From: Drosophila persimilis
Taxonomy: Eukaryota > Arthropoda > Insecta > Diptera > Drosophilidae
DNA length: 64,000 nucleotides
Assembly: GCF_003286085.1 (NCBI RefSeq)
Contig: NW_020825289.1
Span: 16,368,001-16,432,000 of the forward strand
Reading direction: 5' to 3'
Shown: in pieces, positions 13,301-23,600 of the stretch
Numbering within the stretch: the first letter of the stretch is position 1
Layout of the letters: every line of letters starts with the position of its first letter
Notes under the pieces: generated by a model
Database searches by the model: none
Seen by the model: the letters and a program-made list of their open reading frames with translations, nothing else
What the model was told of the DNA's origin: nothing
Translations under genes and position numbers: made by a program

Positions 13301-13958
13301 GTTCACCCGCCTGCCCGCCTACACCAGCCAAGACGAAAAGGATCTCATACGCAAGCTGGCTCCCACCTCGGATGGCTCTGAGCCCATGGTTGAGGCGGAC
13401 GACTATCTGCAGCCAAAGGCGGCGGCGGGTCCTAGCCATCGCACGGACGGCACTGACGAAATTCCCAAGCTGAATCGCTACTGCAAGGATCCCAGCAACA
13501 AGAACTCCAACGGTGGCATCGGCGGTGATGATGAAACCGACTCGAGTGCCCGTGAGGTGGGCGTGGGCAATCTGCGCCTCGACCTGCCCGTCGACGAGGA
13601 CGATTACCTGATGCCCACGTGCCAGGGCGCTGGTCCCAATAATAATAACAACCACATCAATCCCAATCACAACGTGGCCGGCGCGGGCACCACCGCTGGC
13701 TACATGGATCTCATCGGAGTGCCCGTCAGCGTGGACAACCCTGAGTATCTGCTGAATGCGCAGGCCCTGAATGTTGGGGAGGCGCCCATACCCACGCAAA
13801 CCATCGGCATCCCTGTGTTGGGAGTACCTGGCACGCTGGATGTGAAGATTCCGATACCGGGCAGCGAGCCGACCAGCTCCGACCACGAGTATTACAACGA
13901 CACCCAGCGGGAGATGCAGCCGTTGCATCGGAACCGCAACACCGAGACCAGGGTGTAG
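1646..13958 (+). CDS. Egfr: Egfr, EGF receptor tyrosine kinase (five coding exons)
   Basis: This is the single fly ErbB-family receptor at the plasma membrane; it binds Spitz, Gurken, Keren and Vein and signals through Ras/MAPK. Joining 1646-1970, 9753-9975, 10040-11220, 11289-11421 and 11501-13958 gives 4,320 nt, or 1,439 residues plus TAG, with every junction GT-AG and in phase. Domains by residue: signal peptide about 1-30, variable N-terminal extension to 108, receptor L1 about 120-260, furin-like Cys-rich from about 266, receptor L2 about 425-575, extended second Cys-rich region about 577-870, transmembrane about 879-901, kinase about 945-1206, C-tail to 1439. Kinase motifs are intact: glycine loop LGMGAFG 954-960, VAIK Lys981, HRDLAARN 1071-1078, DFG 1091-1093. 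Tail tyrosines include DDYLQP, DDYLMP, NPEY (Tyr1370) and HEYY. The protein is near-identical to the melanogaster kinase and diverges mainly in the N-terminus and L1. The alternative upstream first exon known in melanogaster is not in the window. Confidence 0.97.
4369..4397. repeat. (GT)n microsatellite
   Basis: About 14 uninterrupted GT units inside Egfr intron 1. Confidence 0.9.
6083..6127. repeat. (CAG/CAA)n trinucleotide tract
   Basis: About 15 CAR triplets within Egfr intron 1. They create long glutamine or leucine frames that are not genes. Confidence 0.85.
7072..7098. repeat. (AGA)n trinucleotide microsatellite
   Basis: Nine AGA units within Egfr intron 1. The run is asymmetric, with purines all on the plus strand. 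Confidence 0.9.
8198..8246. repeat. 7-bp tandem array, consensus CCCCAGT
   Basis: Seven consecutive heptamers (CCCCAGT, CCCCAGT, CCCCAAT, CCCCAAT, CCTCAGT, CCGCAGT, CCCCAGT) in Egfr intron 1. The point changes between units show that the array is old. Confidence 0.85.
8452..8465. repeat. Poly-G run with flanking G blocks
   Basis: Fourteen consecutive G residues, preceded by GGGGCGGC and followed by AGGG. It could form a G-quadruplex on the plus (sense) strand or intron RNA. The run length may also be unreliable because of sequencing error. Confidence 0.7.
9326..9435. repeat. Imperfect hexanucleotide array (GACTCT to GACTGA)
   Basis: About 110 bp of six-base periodicity 320 bp upstream of Egfr exon 2. 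It grades from GACTCT units through diverged GAGGCT forms to GACTGA units. Confidence 0.8.
9753..9975 (+). CDS. Egfr: Egfr coding exon 2 (start of receptor L1)
   Basis: The acceptor TTTCTTTTGCAG ends at 9752. The spliced frame reads ICIGTKSRLS and continues through NCTYVDGNLELTWL to VVFPK. This is the conserved N-terminal half of the first ligand-binding L domain. The donor GTAAGT starts at 9976 and the following intron is only 64 nt. Confidence 0.95.
10040..11220 (+). CDS. Egfr: Egfr coding exon 3 (L1 end, Cys-rich 1, L2)
   Basis: The exon opens at LQIIRGRTLF and encodes the rest of receptor L1, the first furin-like cysteine-rich region beginning ECPKCHEKC near residue 266, and the second L domain (RNCTVIDGNI onward, near 429). 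Several N-X-S/T glycosylation sites are visible. The donor GTAAGT starts at 11221. The next intron is 68 nt. Confidence 0.96.
11289..11421 (+). CDS. Egfr: Egfr coding exon 4 (start of Cys-rich 2)
   Basis: A short 133-nt exon carries the conserved VCSDQCNEDGCWG and NGTCIADC blocks at the start of the second cysteine-rich region. The acceptor CTCTGCAG ends at 11288. The donor GTGAGT starts at 11422. The next intron is 79 nt and has a CT-rich tract before its acceptor. Confidence 0.94.
11501..13958 (+). CDS. Egfr: Egfr coding exon 5 (Cys-rich 2, transmembrane, kinase, C-tail)
   Basis: The large terminal exon starts after CTCTTGTAG and ends at TAG 13956-13958. It encodes the rest of the long insect-type second cysteine-rich region, one transmembrane helix near residue 879, a basic juxtamembrane stop-transfer, the whole tyrosine kinase domain without introns, and a Tyr-rich tail with NPEYLLN, a docking site for PTB-domain adaptors such as Shc. 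The exon ends HRNRNTETRV, as in melanogaster. Confidence 0.97.
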
Positions 13959-14356
13959 CCGATCCCACTGCCAGAACGGAATATCAATTCTTGCCACAAT
14001 ACCCAAGTGCCTTTTGAAGTCAACGCCAACGCCAACGCCAACGCCATGCGGATGCACGGGCACGTGCCTTTGAATGCTGTTATCATAGATAGAACCCATT
14101 CGCCTGTATAAACCAGGGCCCAAACCCAACCCAACCCTAGGATATGTGTGTACATTACTACCGATATTACTCCATAGTGTACTTAGCCCGCGCCCCTGCC
14201 CCACTCTAGTGTATAGCTTTGTGTATACTCGTACTTCTCTATCCTAACCCTAGCCACTAGTTGAGTTGAGTAGTCAGCAGGGATCGTCGTCGCGGTCCTG
14301 CGCTTGTAGATTGTATGTAATTACGAGAACAAAACACCGATAGTGCATTTCTTAGA

Positions 14357-14400
14357 CGCCTCCGCCACGGCGGACTCTCGAATGGTCCGCGCGGAGGGCG
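14357..14400 (+). promoter_or_regulatory. Egfr: GC-rich hairpin in Egfr 3'UTR
   Basis: The outer stem pairs 14357-14365 with 14391-14400 (one bulged G at 14398). The inner stem pairs GCGGAC 14370-14375 with GTCCGC 14385-14390. The loop is 14376-14384. In all there are 15 pairs, mostly G-C, in otherwise AT-rich sequence. Confidence 0.6.
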
Positions 14401-14518
14401 CACACTAAGCTAAACTTATCTCTAGTTCATCCGGCGGACTGTCGCAGATGCATTAATAACTTCTTATCGTGAATAGTTACTTATAGTTAGTCGTTAGCCT
14501 CTAGCGCCTATTTTTCAA

Positions 14519-14526
14519 CTGTGATA
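14519..14526 (+). promoter_or_regulatory. Egfr: K-box (miR-2/13/6/11/308 seed match)
   Basis: CTGTGATA is an exact K-box octamer. TGTGATA is complementary to the UAUCACA seed of the fly miR-2/miR-13 family. Function here is inferred from the match. Confidence 0.5.
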
Positions 14527-14623
14527 TATATTGTAGGCATTATCTAAGGACTTGTAACACCATGAACAAACCGAACGACTCGAAAACAAATCAAAAATTA
14601 TATAGAAAGCACTAAAAATTAAT

Positions 14624-14631
14624 TGTACATA
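14624..14631 (+). promoter_or_regulatory. Egfr: Pumilio recognition element 1
   Basis: TGTACATA matches the Pumilio consensus UGUANAUA exactly in AT-rich 3'UTR sequence. Confidence 0.5.
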
Positions 14632-14837
14632 CAGATCTATGCAATTTAGGTCTAGTTTCAAATCCCATTCGATATCAAGAAAGTTTGACAAACCAATCCC
14701 TAGAGTGCCATGCGTCGATCGATGCGATTCTCCTAAAGATTTCGAATATTTGTTTGGCACCGCAGACAGCTGTCTCTGTAAGGTAACTAGTGTAAGCGCG
14801 CGCATAGGCGATATGTTACCGATCAAAGATATACATA

Positions 14838-14845
14838 TGTACATA
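14838..14845 (+). promoter_or_regulatory. Egfr: Pumilio recognition element 2
   Basis: A second TGTACATA lies 214 nt after the first. It is within a TACATA-rich stretch, so chance is more likely here than for the first copy. Confidence 0.4.
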
Positions 14846-14995
14846 CATATTTTTGTATGTATTAACATTTCTCACATAAAAATACAACCGTATAATTACT
14901 TGCATACGTTCTTCTTATACACAGATTGTAGATTTGCCAAGTGCAGCTTATGCATAATGAATATGTTACATTAATTTAATTAGTTTATCTATACA

Positions 14996-15018
14996 AATAA
15001 ACAAAAATATAAAATAAA
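14996..15018 (+). terminator. Egfr: Egfr poly(A) signals
   Basis: AATAAA occurs at 14996-15001 and again at 15013-15018, about 1.05 kb after the Egfr stop. Confidence 0.7.
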
Positions 15019-15039
15019 ATCATTTTTGAATATACATAA

Positions 15040-15522
15040 ATGCACTTAAATTCTCATCATCAAATTTACGGAAACAATCCACATCAATCAAGAAGCGATT
15101 TTGGTTTCCTATCTTCGAAAATATCTTCTTGGACCAGACAGCAGTTGAGTCCTGCATTTCTTGATTTTTTTCCTTTTTTTAATGTAATTTGGAAGTAATT
15201 TACTTGCTCTTCGCTTTCTTCTAATCCTCTTTAAGTACTTTGAAGTTATTTTGTCACTTAGCTCAATTTAATTTCATAGCCTATTTTTCATCAAACCTAT
15301 TCAAACCCGCCCAAAAGTAGGCAGGTATTGTCGAAGCAACACATTTGGCCTGCAGCCCAAGGGTATGCTAGTATATTTTTTAGAACAAAATTGTACACGA
15401 CGTTTCTTTTCGCAGTATGGTCACACTGTGGTATGCACGAGCGCGCGCTTTCATTTGAATTTAAATGGACGTCACAAATATTCCGCCAAAGCATGAAAAC
15501 AAAGCTTGAATTTCTGTTTTGC
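15040..15522. other. Intergenic spacer between convergent Egfr and twz
   Basis: About 480 bp of AT-rich sequence between the two converging poly(A) sites. I see no gene or clear element in it. Confidence 0.6.
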
Positions 15523-15528
15523 TTTATT
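15523..15528 (-). terminator. twz: Candidate twz poly(A) signal
   Basis: AATAAA on the minus strand (TTTATT on plus). It is the first such hexamer downstream of the twz stop and implies a 3'UTR of roughly 850 nt. Confidence 0.5.
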
Positions 15529-16375
15529 TAAATATTCAATGAGACATTCTGAGTGGATCTGCTATTGAGGGGGCGTGGTCACAAACGGCTGTTTGCTGCA
15601 TATATATGTATATATAGTATATGCATGTAATTGGATTCGTATTATAATTGGTGTAGACTATTTAGACGTCGGTTCGTATATATTGAAAAAGTTATCCATA
15701 GTTTACTTTCATAAAAGTTCAATTACATCAATTACGGTTACGTTAATGTTAATTTACGATAGGTTGTGTTCATGTGGATGTGAGGGTTGGTGTGGATGTG
15801 GCTGTGTGGGGTTGTGTACTACATTAGGACAATCTTTGTGGGTTGTCCCTCTAATATTAGTCAATTAAATAACTCAAGTTGGTTTTAGTTGTAGGCGGTA
15901 CTTAGAGAAAACAATATTCGACTTAAACGCAATCCTAAAAAACAAAATCAGTGCTGGCTCTTGGCTCTAAATCCTAAAGAATACGAAACTCATGAGTGCC
16001 TGTGTGTGTGTGTGTCTGTGTGTGTGGGCTTGGGCGGGCCCTTGCATGAGTGTGTGAGCGTGGGCATGGCCCAGCAAACTTAATTGATAAACATTAAATA
16101 ACATTTGGATTCAAATCTCGCATCCTCAGCATAGGATCTAAGCATAAAAGACAAACTGCTCATCAAGCAAGAGCAGCAATACGCTCTCCTTACGATTACC
16201 CGCCCAACGCCACCTGCCCCTGGAGCAGCAATTAGTGCCTAGTTCGTACATGGATTACACGCCCACGCCGCAGAGAGACTTGGCCGAGACTGCTGCTGGA
16301 GCCCGCACCAGAGACAGAAGCAGATGAGGCTGAATCTGCAAATGAAGTGGGGGCAAGAGCAGGAGCGTCAGCCTA
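15529..16375 (-). other. twz: Putative twz 3'UTR
   Basis: No coding potential. It holds a GT-rich patch (about 15995-16023) and AT-rich sequence. The extent depends on the poly(A) call at 15523-15528. The sequence TGTGATA, a miR-2-type seed site, overlaps the stop codon itself at 16374-16380. Confidence 0.45.
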
Positions 16376-16809
16376 TCACATTGGAACGCGCCGCGCCAGC
16401 AGATACTCGGAGAACTGCTGCCCCCCGACACTGGCCTCGACGGTGAAGCCGGCGTTGAGGAGTCGCGTCAGCACCTGGACTGAGTTCAGCTTGCAATAGC
16501 CATTCAGGGGGAAGCGGATGATTTGCCCCCAGTCGCCCTGGTTCCAGGAGACGCCGCTGCGACTCGACTGTGTCGCCTGGCTGGCCTCCGGGAAGAGTTC
16601 GTCGAGCAGAGCCCGTTCCGCCGACAGCATTATGCGCTCGCCCAGGTCCGGCGAGATGTGCAGAGCCACGACCTCGTAATTGCAGTCCGGCGACGCGCTG
16701 GTCCGCGGGCTTGTCTTAATGTGGCGTGCTGGTGGAGTGGGTGGCGCCACCAAATAGTTCCCATTGCGTACACGATCCTTGCGCATGCTCTCCAGCTGCT
16801 TAATCATCG
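16376..16809 (-). CDS. twz: twz coding exon 3 (C-terminal domain)
   Basis: The exon begins after the acceptor GCGCCTGCAG. The junction codon is Pro, giving EVEPMIKQLE, which parallels QPM in KCTD1/15. It encodes the conserved C-terminal region and ends ARRVPM, then TGA. Confidence 0.93.
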
Positions 16810-17644
16810 CTGCAGGCGCCAGCATCATCCAGACAGAGGAAGAGACAGCGAGTAAGAGGGGAAAAACGCAAATTAGCTCCCTATAAATGTAGGAGGAGAC
16901 AACGATGGTCGGGTATGAGTACTTACGCTCCACTTCGTAGTAGCGGGCCTCCTCTAGTAGCAGCTCCAGATCGGGAAAGTCCTCGGCAACCAGAAGTCTT
17001 GAGTTTCTCATAAAGTTCAGAATGTGACGGAACATGCCACCGTCGCGATCTATGAAGTAGTGCTGCTTCAGCGAGTCCAGCACAATCGGGATTTGGCCGT
17101 TGAAGAGCTTGGCCAGTTTTGACTCTGGATACTTGGTGAGCGTCTCCAGGGAGCTGGTGTAGATGGTCCCGCCCACGTCGATGTGTACGGGAGCCGTGTA
17201 GCGGGAGGCGGCCGCCACGCAGGGTATGCCGGTGATGGGCTTGTGGTTGCCGTGCATATAGGAACTGGCCCCCGCCGAGCCGGCGCCTCCGGCTGCAGCA
17301 GCTGCCACGGCGGCAGCAGCCGCCGCCGCCCCGGGCAGCCCCAGCGGCGTAACTGAGGAACTGGCAGGCGGCGTCGGTGTGGGCGAAGAGGAGTTTGAGA
17401 TCGTTGGCGAGACGGTGGGCGAAGCGCTGCGGGCAAGACGAATTTACGAATTAACAATGAGTTTTGGCCAAGGGGGCTTTTGGGGCAATGTGGGGGCTGT
17501 GCTGTGTATTCATCACATTCGCAACGCTCATCAATATGCAAGGGCTCACCTGATTTTAATGTCGCTTCTGGCGTAAATGCGGCCCGTGGAAGACAAGTCG
17601 CGTGGCTCCAGGGCCTTGACATCTCTTTCGCGCTCTCGATCCAT
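16376..17644 (-). CDS. twz: tiwaz, KCTD1/KCTD15-type BTB-domain protein (three coding exons)
   Basis: Joining 17644-17550, 17426-16927 and 16809-16376 gives 1,029 nt, or 342 residues plus TGA, with GT-AG introns of 123 and 117 nt. Residues 1-32 come from the first exon (MDRERERDVK start). A Ser/Thr/Pro- and Ala-rich linker follows. The BTB/T1 domain runs about 112-200 (VHIDVGG, SLETLTKYP, FNG, IVLDSLKQHYFIDRDG, FRHILNF, EEARYY). The C-terminal domain contains PDLGERI, a WNQ motif, IIRFPLNGYCKLNSVQVL and QFSEYLL. This is the layout of vertebrate KCTD1/15, nuclear BTB oligomers that restrain AP-2 transcription factors. In flies tiwaz acts with TfAP-2 in neuronal control of feeding and aggression. 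It lies next to Egfr as in melanogaster. The start at 17644 is chosen because the GTG at 17308 is internal and the upstream exon splices in phase. Confidence 0.93.
16927..17426 (-). CDS. twz: twz coding exon 2 (linker and BTB)
   Basis: The exon starts after the acceptor TTGCCCGCAG and ends at the donor GTAAGT (16926 down). It encodes a Ser/Thr/Pro stretch, a polyalanine run, a Gly/Ala linker and the whole BTB domain through EEARYYEVE. The polyalanine and linker are low complexity and likely variable between species. Confidence 0.93.
17550..17644 (-). CDS. twz: twz coding exon 1
   Basis: The exon encodes 31 codons plus two bases, from the ATG at 17644 to the CAG|GTGAGC donor. The start MDRERERDVK, then SSTGRIYARSDIKI, joins in phase to SASPTVSPT of the next exon. 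The untranslated part of this exon probably begins at 17657, after the acceptor TAATTGCAG. An out-of-frame ATG lies 7 nt upstream. Confidence 0.85.
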
Positions 17645-17657
17645 ATCGCATTTTTTC

Positions 17658-20600
17658 CTGCAATTAGTTAATTATCCATCAAGAGATTAGCCAATAGATC
17701 GATTAGCTTACTAGACGGATCAGACCCTCCTCCACACACACACACACACACACACACCCACTCACACAGTAAAACTAATCATGAGAACCAATTTATCCCC
17801 CCACAAGACTGGACGCCAACAACGTTGAAGGACAGCAAACGTGACAACGAAAATGCAGCATCGCTTGCAGCTAAACAGCCATCCACAGGGCCAGTTCCAT
17901 TCCCCCATAAAGGTTCACACACAGTGAGAGACAGAAAGACAGCGAGAGAGAGAGAGATAGAGACAGGGCAGGGACAAACAGACAGACAGACAAAAGAGAG
18001 AGAGAGCGAGGGGTTTGGGGCCAAGTCAAGTTTGGATATATATTTCATATGGCCCATAGTCTTGGGCCGATTGTGTGGGAATATTTGGTTTTACATTGCG
18101 TTTCCATTGGGGCAAACAGAGATCCCCCTCAGGGGATCGACTCTCCGCAGCTTCGGTCGTGGACAAGACAAAATCGCCGCACCGCCATCGGTGGTGGAGG
18201 CGGGGCTCAGGGATGCAGTTAATGTTAACGGCCATCGAATGCATGGCTTTGGCCGTGGATGCTGTGTTTGCTGCCCCTGCTGTCGCTGTCGCTGTCGCTG
18301 CCGCTGCCGTCAGTTAGCCGCAAGTGTTGCGAGTCGATTTTCACACGAAAATCACATTGTTTGGTGCATCGTTATGGATGTGGGTGAGGGGGCGGTGAGG
18401 GGAGGTACAGTAGAGGCCATGTGGGACCGTGGCATGGGCACACTAATTATGATGTGTCAGTCGAATGCGTGCCACTCGACGTATACCCAATGTTGCGGCT
18501 GCCTTCCTGCTGCCCCACCCCCACCTAAACGAAGTCAACAACAATTACCAAGTGGCCTTTAGAGTGTATCTCTATCTATGCATATGGCTAACCTCACTCG
18601 TGCAGCTGCCTCCACATCACATCATGATCATCATCAGTTCTATCAGGATCGGTTTCTGTTTCCCGACTCTCCAGAGAAAGAGACACAAATTAATAAAACT
18701 GAATCAGACGGGGCACTCGTAGCATGACGAATGTGGTCATGTTTTTTGCACATTAGCCGAGCCCCAGACTGATGGACGGATATAGCGATGCTCACTCCGC
18801 TTTTGAATGCAAGTACTAACTAAAAAATATTGAACGGGCTACCACAGTTTTTTTGTTTATTTGGCGACAGGTTTTTGAAAGAAACAGATAAGAGAGATAA
18901 GAGTTGTGTATTCTATAGAGTTGTTGAAATTCTATAAATGGAAAAGCTAACAGAAATATTCCCTTACCAATAAAGAAGTACATCTATAAAATATATGCTC
19001 CCCTTTGCCCATTCATTCTCTGCCGAAGAGCATCCGATCTTCGCCATGTTCTATCTTCGCTTCATCTGGCATCTATCCCAAGCAAGTTGGCTTTTTTTTA
19101 AATGTTTGAAGCCCCACGGCTCTCCGACTGGATCTGGGGCTGTGGCTGTTTCTGTGGCTCGGGCTAGGGTTGGAGCGGGGGTTGGGTAATTACGATTTGA
19201 TTAACTTTAACTACATGAACATTCAAATGTGAATGGGTATGCGAGGGGGACGGCAGGTGCGGTACCGATGGTAAAACACGAATGGGACTCTGCCACAGAG
19301 AGAGAGATAGAGAGAGAGAGAGAGGAGAGGAGAGGAGAATAAATAGTGGGGTTACTGCAAATAAAAACCAAAAGCAAACCCGCAAAAAATTGTACAAAAT
19401 AAATGTCTGCAAGGCATTCACATGGAAACCCCACTACAACTGCAAGGGAGCGGTGCGGGAGGGGTTTTATGGCAAGCAGAGGGGAGAGAATCCACAGAAA
19501 TAAACTTGGGTTTTATTAATTTATAGCAATTATAAAGCGTGAGTAATGCGTTCAATCAAACATTGGATATTCGTTTATGGCAAAATGGCTTAATGGGTGC
19601 CCCAGTCTCGGCCCCTGCCCCATCACCGTAAATATTCCTGCCCCGCTCCCTACACGCCCCAACAACCTGCCCTGCTCCAGCAGCTGCAGCAGCAGTTGCA
19701 GCCACAAAATATGCAATGCCATTGCCTGGCCTGGCCTCTTGTCACACACACAAACAATTCAATTTCAATTGCTTTGCGGCCCACTTGAGCAGGTGGAACA
19801 ACAACGACATACACACACTCACATGTAGTGTGGCACACACACACACACACCCACCCACACACATGGACCTGTGGACACCCAGAGCCTAACGGTATTGTAT
19901 ATAAGACAAGCACTGCAGTTTGCATCCTATTCTAGTCCATTATCGCCCCCGGCGGTATCTTTTCTATGCCGTCTAGCAGCAGGATGAGCAGAGCACAGAT
20001 GCTGAGGCAGGCCCATGCGGCAAGGTGGAGGGGTTGGAGGACTGGGGACTGGGGCTGCAAAGGGGCGGAGTTGGCAGAGTTATTCGCAGCGCCTTTGGTT
20101 ACACTTGAGCCGGAGTCGCTGCCGTAGCCGAGTCGAGACTGAGAGATGAGCGCGTGAGGCATCGCAGGCGCCACTAGCAGTCGTGAGCCCTAGTGTTTGC
20201 GTGAGTCACGCCCCCATCTCGGGGCCAAGATGAATTCTGAAGAGTTGCCTCTGCCGTTGCCATATTTGTCAGCCAACTTCCCCCCCCTTGGGGACGGGCT
20301 TTCTGTGGCCATCATTTGACATCTTTCCGAACCTGAAGCTCTGCCTCGGAATCCGGCTCTGGTCTGGTTTTAATGGCAATGCCATTAACTCATGACTCTT
20401 GGCATTGCATATTCCCGGGAATATCTTCATCTTCTGGTTATCCTCCGTCCATTTCCACATGTATCAGCCACAGAAGACGACACACGGGTACTAGAGGCTG
20501 GAGGTGGCAGTGGTAGTGCCACGAAGACTGAGCTTATTAGTTTGGCATTGTTCCGATTGAGGCGGCTTTCAGGCCGAATATCAGGTTGGCCCAGCTCTTC

Positions 20601-23600
20601 GGCTCCTCTTCTCCGGCTGATGCTTCGACGTGGCCTTGGCCCCGAGGGCGAAACATTTTCGAAAAAGGAATTATGGACAAAAGTGGCCGTTGGCACATGC
20701 TCAATGCTCAATGCTCGATGGTGAATCCTGCTGGGGGGAGGACATGGTCCTGCCCAGGCAATTCCCCAAACGACACGAATACGACCACGACTTGTGGTCC
20801 AGGGCTGCGTCGTCATCGCCAGAACAAAGTCCCTCCCAAAACCAGGACAAAAGCGAAAACAAAAGCCAAGAAATGAGCTAAAATGCACCCCACTCACATA
20901 CACAGATAAAGGTAGTGATACCCACATATACACACACACACACATACAGATGAAGGTAGCAACACACACCTAGGCAGAGAGAGGATGAGGTCGCATCAGA
21001 CGTTGACGACTGCGACTGTGACGCTGACTATGTAACCCTAGAAAATGTCCTGCGGCCAGCCAACCTTCCGCACACAAAGGCCAGACCAGACAGCGTGAGT
21101 GTCCCGGTTGCAAGAGGCAGCAAGAGAGAGGGACCAAGAATTAGAGAGAGAGAGAGAGGGAGAGAGGTAGCCGTGTGGCAGCTGAGGCAGAGCGAGAGGA
21201 AGCGAAAAAGGGCAAAAGCTGACTAGGCCCCCGGCGATCGTTTGGAATTAGTGCGGAAATCATGGATGGATACGGAACGAAACCAAGCAAGGAAAGCAAG
21301 CCAAGCCGAGGTCCTGCTGCTGCTGCTGCTGCTGCTACAGCTCCTGCTCCTCCCAAGGCGTCGTACTACAGGCAAGTCCCGTCTATGCTCGATGCGGGGG
21401 AATTCCAATCAATGGCCGCCACTCGGTCTGTGCCTCATTTGGCCGCCTGTGCTGGGGCTCCACTGTAGCCGAGTAAGGTGCTTGGTGTTTGGGATTGAAA
21501 CTTGGGGTTTTCATCCCGCTTGTCCGCCTTCCGCTCTTCGCTCCTCCGCTGGTCCGTCGGTGTCCTCTAGGGCTTTGCTGGCTTTTACATGCGAGTCCAT
21601 GCATGTGTGGGAGCCTCCTCATTCATTTATCCTTGCAACGCTAAGGGCAACGAGAGGAGAAGCCGAGCAGCAGGAGGAGCAAAAACAACAACAAGTGCAG
21701 GAATACAGGCAGTAACCACAGCGTCAAGGATACTCCTCGCAACTCCCGCTCCGTTCAAACTCCAGCTTTGGGATAGGAAGGGCAGAACTTTTGCGATTGG
21801 TAGGTAAGTCTAGTCGTGTCCGTTCCTGGCTTTGGCTTACCCTCTCTCACACAGATACGAAACCCCTGCCACATGTGTCCATGTGTCTGTGCGGCTGCTC
21901 TGCCTGCATTTAAAGATATCATACCCAAAGTTCTTCTCGGTCTCACAGCCCCAATGCTCCCCAGGCATTGCTCCTCTCGAGAGGAGAACAAAAAATATAT
22001 ATAGAAAAATAAAAAAAAAGCAAAACGAAAGTTTTCGAGGCAAAATCTTATCTCAATTTTAAAACGCTTGCGGCACAAGCTGTGCGACTCAGTCGACGGC
22101 TGTGTCTGCGTTAGCGTCAGCAGCGCTGCGTTGTTGCTGCAGCAGTGGATTCCACCTCGAAAGTTAATATGAAAACATTGAGAACCCTTCTCCGAGGCAC
22201 AGCTTGTGCGTGTGTGTGCTTTATGAGAAGATTTATCAAACTGCAACACTTGCAGCAGCATCAGTTGCAGCACGAGGAAGATTATGTTTGCAGGGCGAGG
22301 CTAAAGCAGAAGGTTGCTGTGGGGGGAAGGGAGTGCCAATTAGGCAAAGAATTATTCATGGGGCGTAAAAGAACCAAAACTTACGACTCCAGGGAGAACC
22401 AGAGAGGGGGCGAGAGAGAGAGCCAGAGATAAGGGAATGAGGAGCGTTTTGTGTACATAACCAAGATAAACATAAAGTTAACACACACACACACACACAC
22501 AAACACACAGAAGAGAAGAGAGAGCGAGCAAGCGGCTGAGCGTGAGGCGAAAAAGCGTCAAAATGACCCTGGGGCAGGTTGAGATGAAACCAATGCCTCC
22601 AGTGATGGGCCTGCTTCCCCTCCGACATGACTTGCTTTCGCTTCGCAGTTGGCCAAAACCAAAAATCAAAACGCTGATGAGCAGGCAAATGAAAAAGTTG
22701 GCCAGAGCCAAAGTAAAACACAAAAAGCCAGAACTAGGAGTCATCTCCCGCCTCTAGACGGGCTGCATTGCCCGTTGCCACACACACACACACACACACA
22801 CACAACTTCTGCGCCCTCGTCGTCGTCGAAGTCGACGTCTTTCGCCCAAAGGGTCCAGGAACTGAGGCAGGAGTTGGAGCTGAAACTGGAGGAGATGGAG
22901 CTGTTCTGAAGCTTTAGCTGGAACTGCGGCATATGGGAAATCAGTCCACGCTGCGCCCTGCGCCCTGTGCCCTGCACTGTTGCTGCCGCTGCCGCTGCCG
23001 CTGCTACGAAAATTGTTAGCCAAAGTTGCTGAATGTGTGGGCCATGGCAAATTGTACAAATATATGCGAAATATATATAAGGGAGATATGTGTTTGTGTG
23101 CGAGTGTGTGTGTTTGTGTGAGTAGAAACGAAGTCTGGGGAAAAGTTGAGTGAGTGAGTAACTGGAGTCCCGGCATACACTGAAGCAGCAGATATTAAAA
23201 CGCTGCAAGGCTTTCAAAAATAAACTTTGAAAAATTTATTAGAAAATATTAAATAAAAACGACGATTGCGCTGCATATGGCTCACTCAGCATCAGCATCA
23301 GCAGGACCAGATGGATGAGGAGGGGGCTCTACATATGCAGAGCAAACATTACTCAGGCAACTCGCTAGCTGGCAGACGACTCCCGGCACAGGCCACATGC
23401 CACATGCCACATGGCACAGGGCACAGAGTAGAAAAATTGTACTAGCAGCAAGAACAACAGCAGCAGCACGACGACGACGAGGATGACAAGGAAAACATAA
23501 ATATACTCAGAGGAGCGTATAATACTATACGAGTGTGCATATGTATCTGACGGGTGACGGGCATAGGAGTGTGTATCTGTATCTCCACCTTGAGATAGCA

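Larger units (their letters stand above)
13959..15035 (+). other. Egfr: Egfr 3'UTR
   Basis: About 1.07 kb from the stop to two poly(A) signals. It contains a CAACGC hexamer run (14021-14046), a GC-rich hairpin (14357-14400), a K-box (14519-14526) and two Pumilio-type octamers (14624-14631 and 14838-14845). Composition drifts from mixed to strongly AT-rich toward the end. The exact cleavage site is inferred. Confidence 0.75.

Noticed and set aside
12987..14204. 405-codon minus-strand frame opposite the Egfr kinase and tail
   Set aside because: It is antisense to conserved Egfr coding sequence, with codon-mirrored composition and no recognisable protein.
16376..17308. Single 310-codon minus-strand frame taken as a complete gene
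   Set aside because: Its first codon is GTG and it reads through a 117-nt intron with good splice sites. The true twz product uses an upstream exon with ATG at 17644 and removes that intron.
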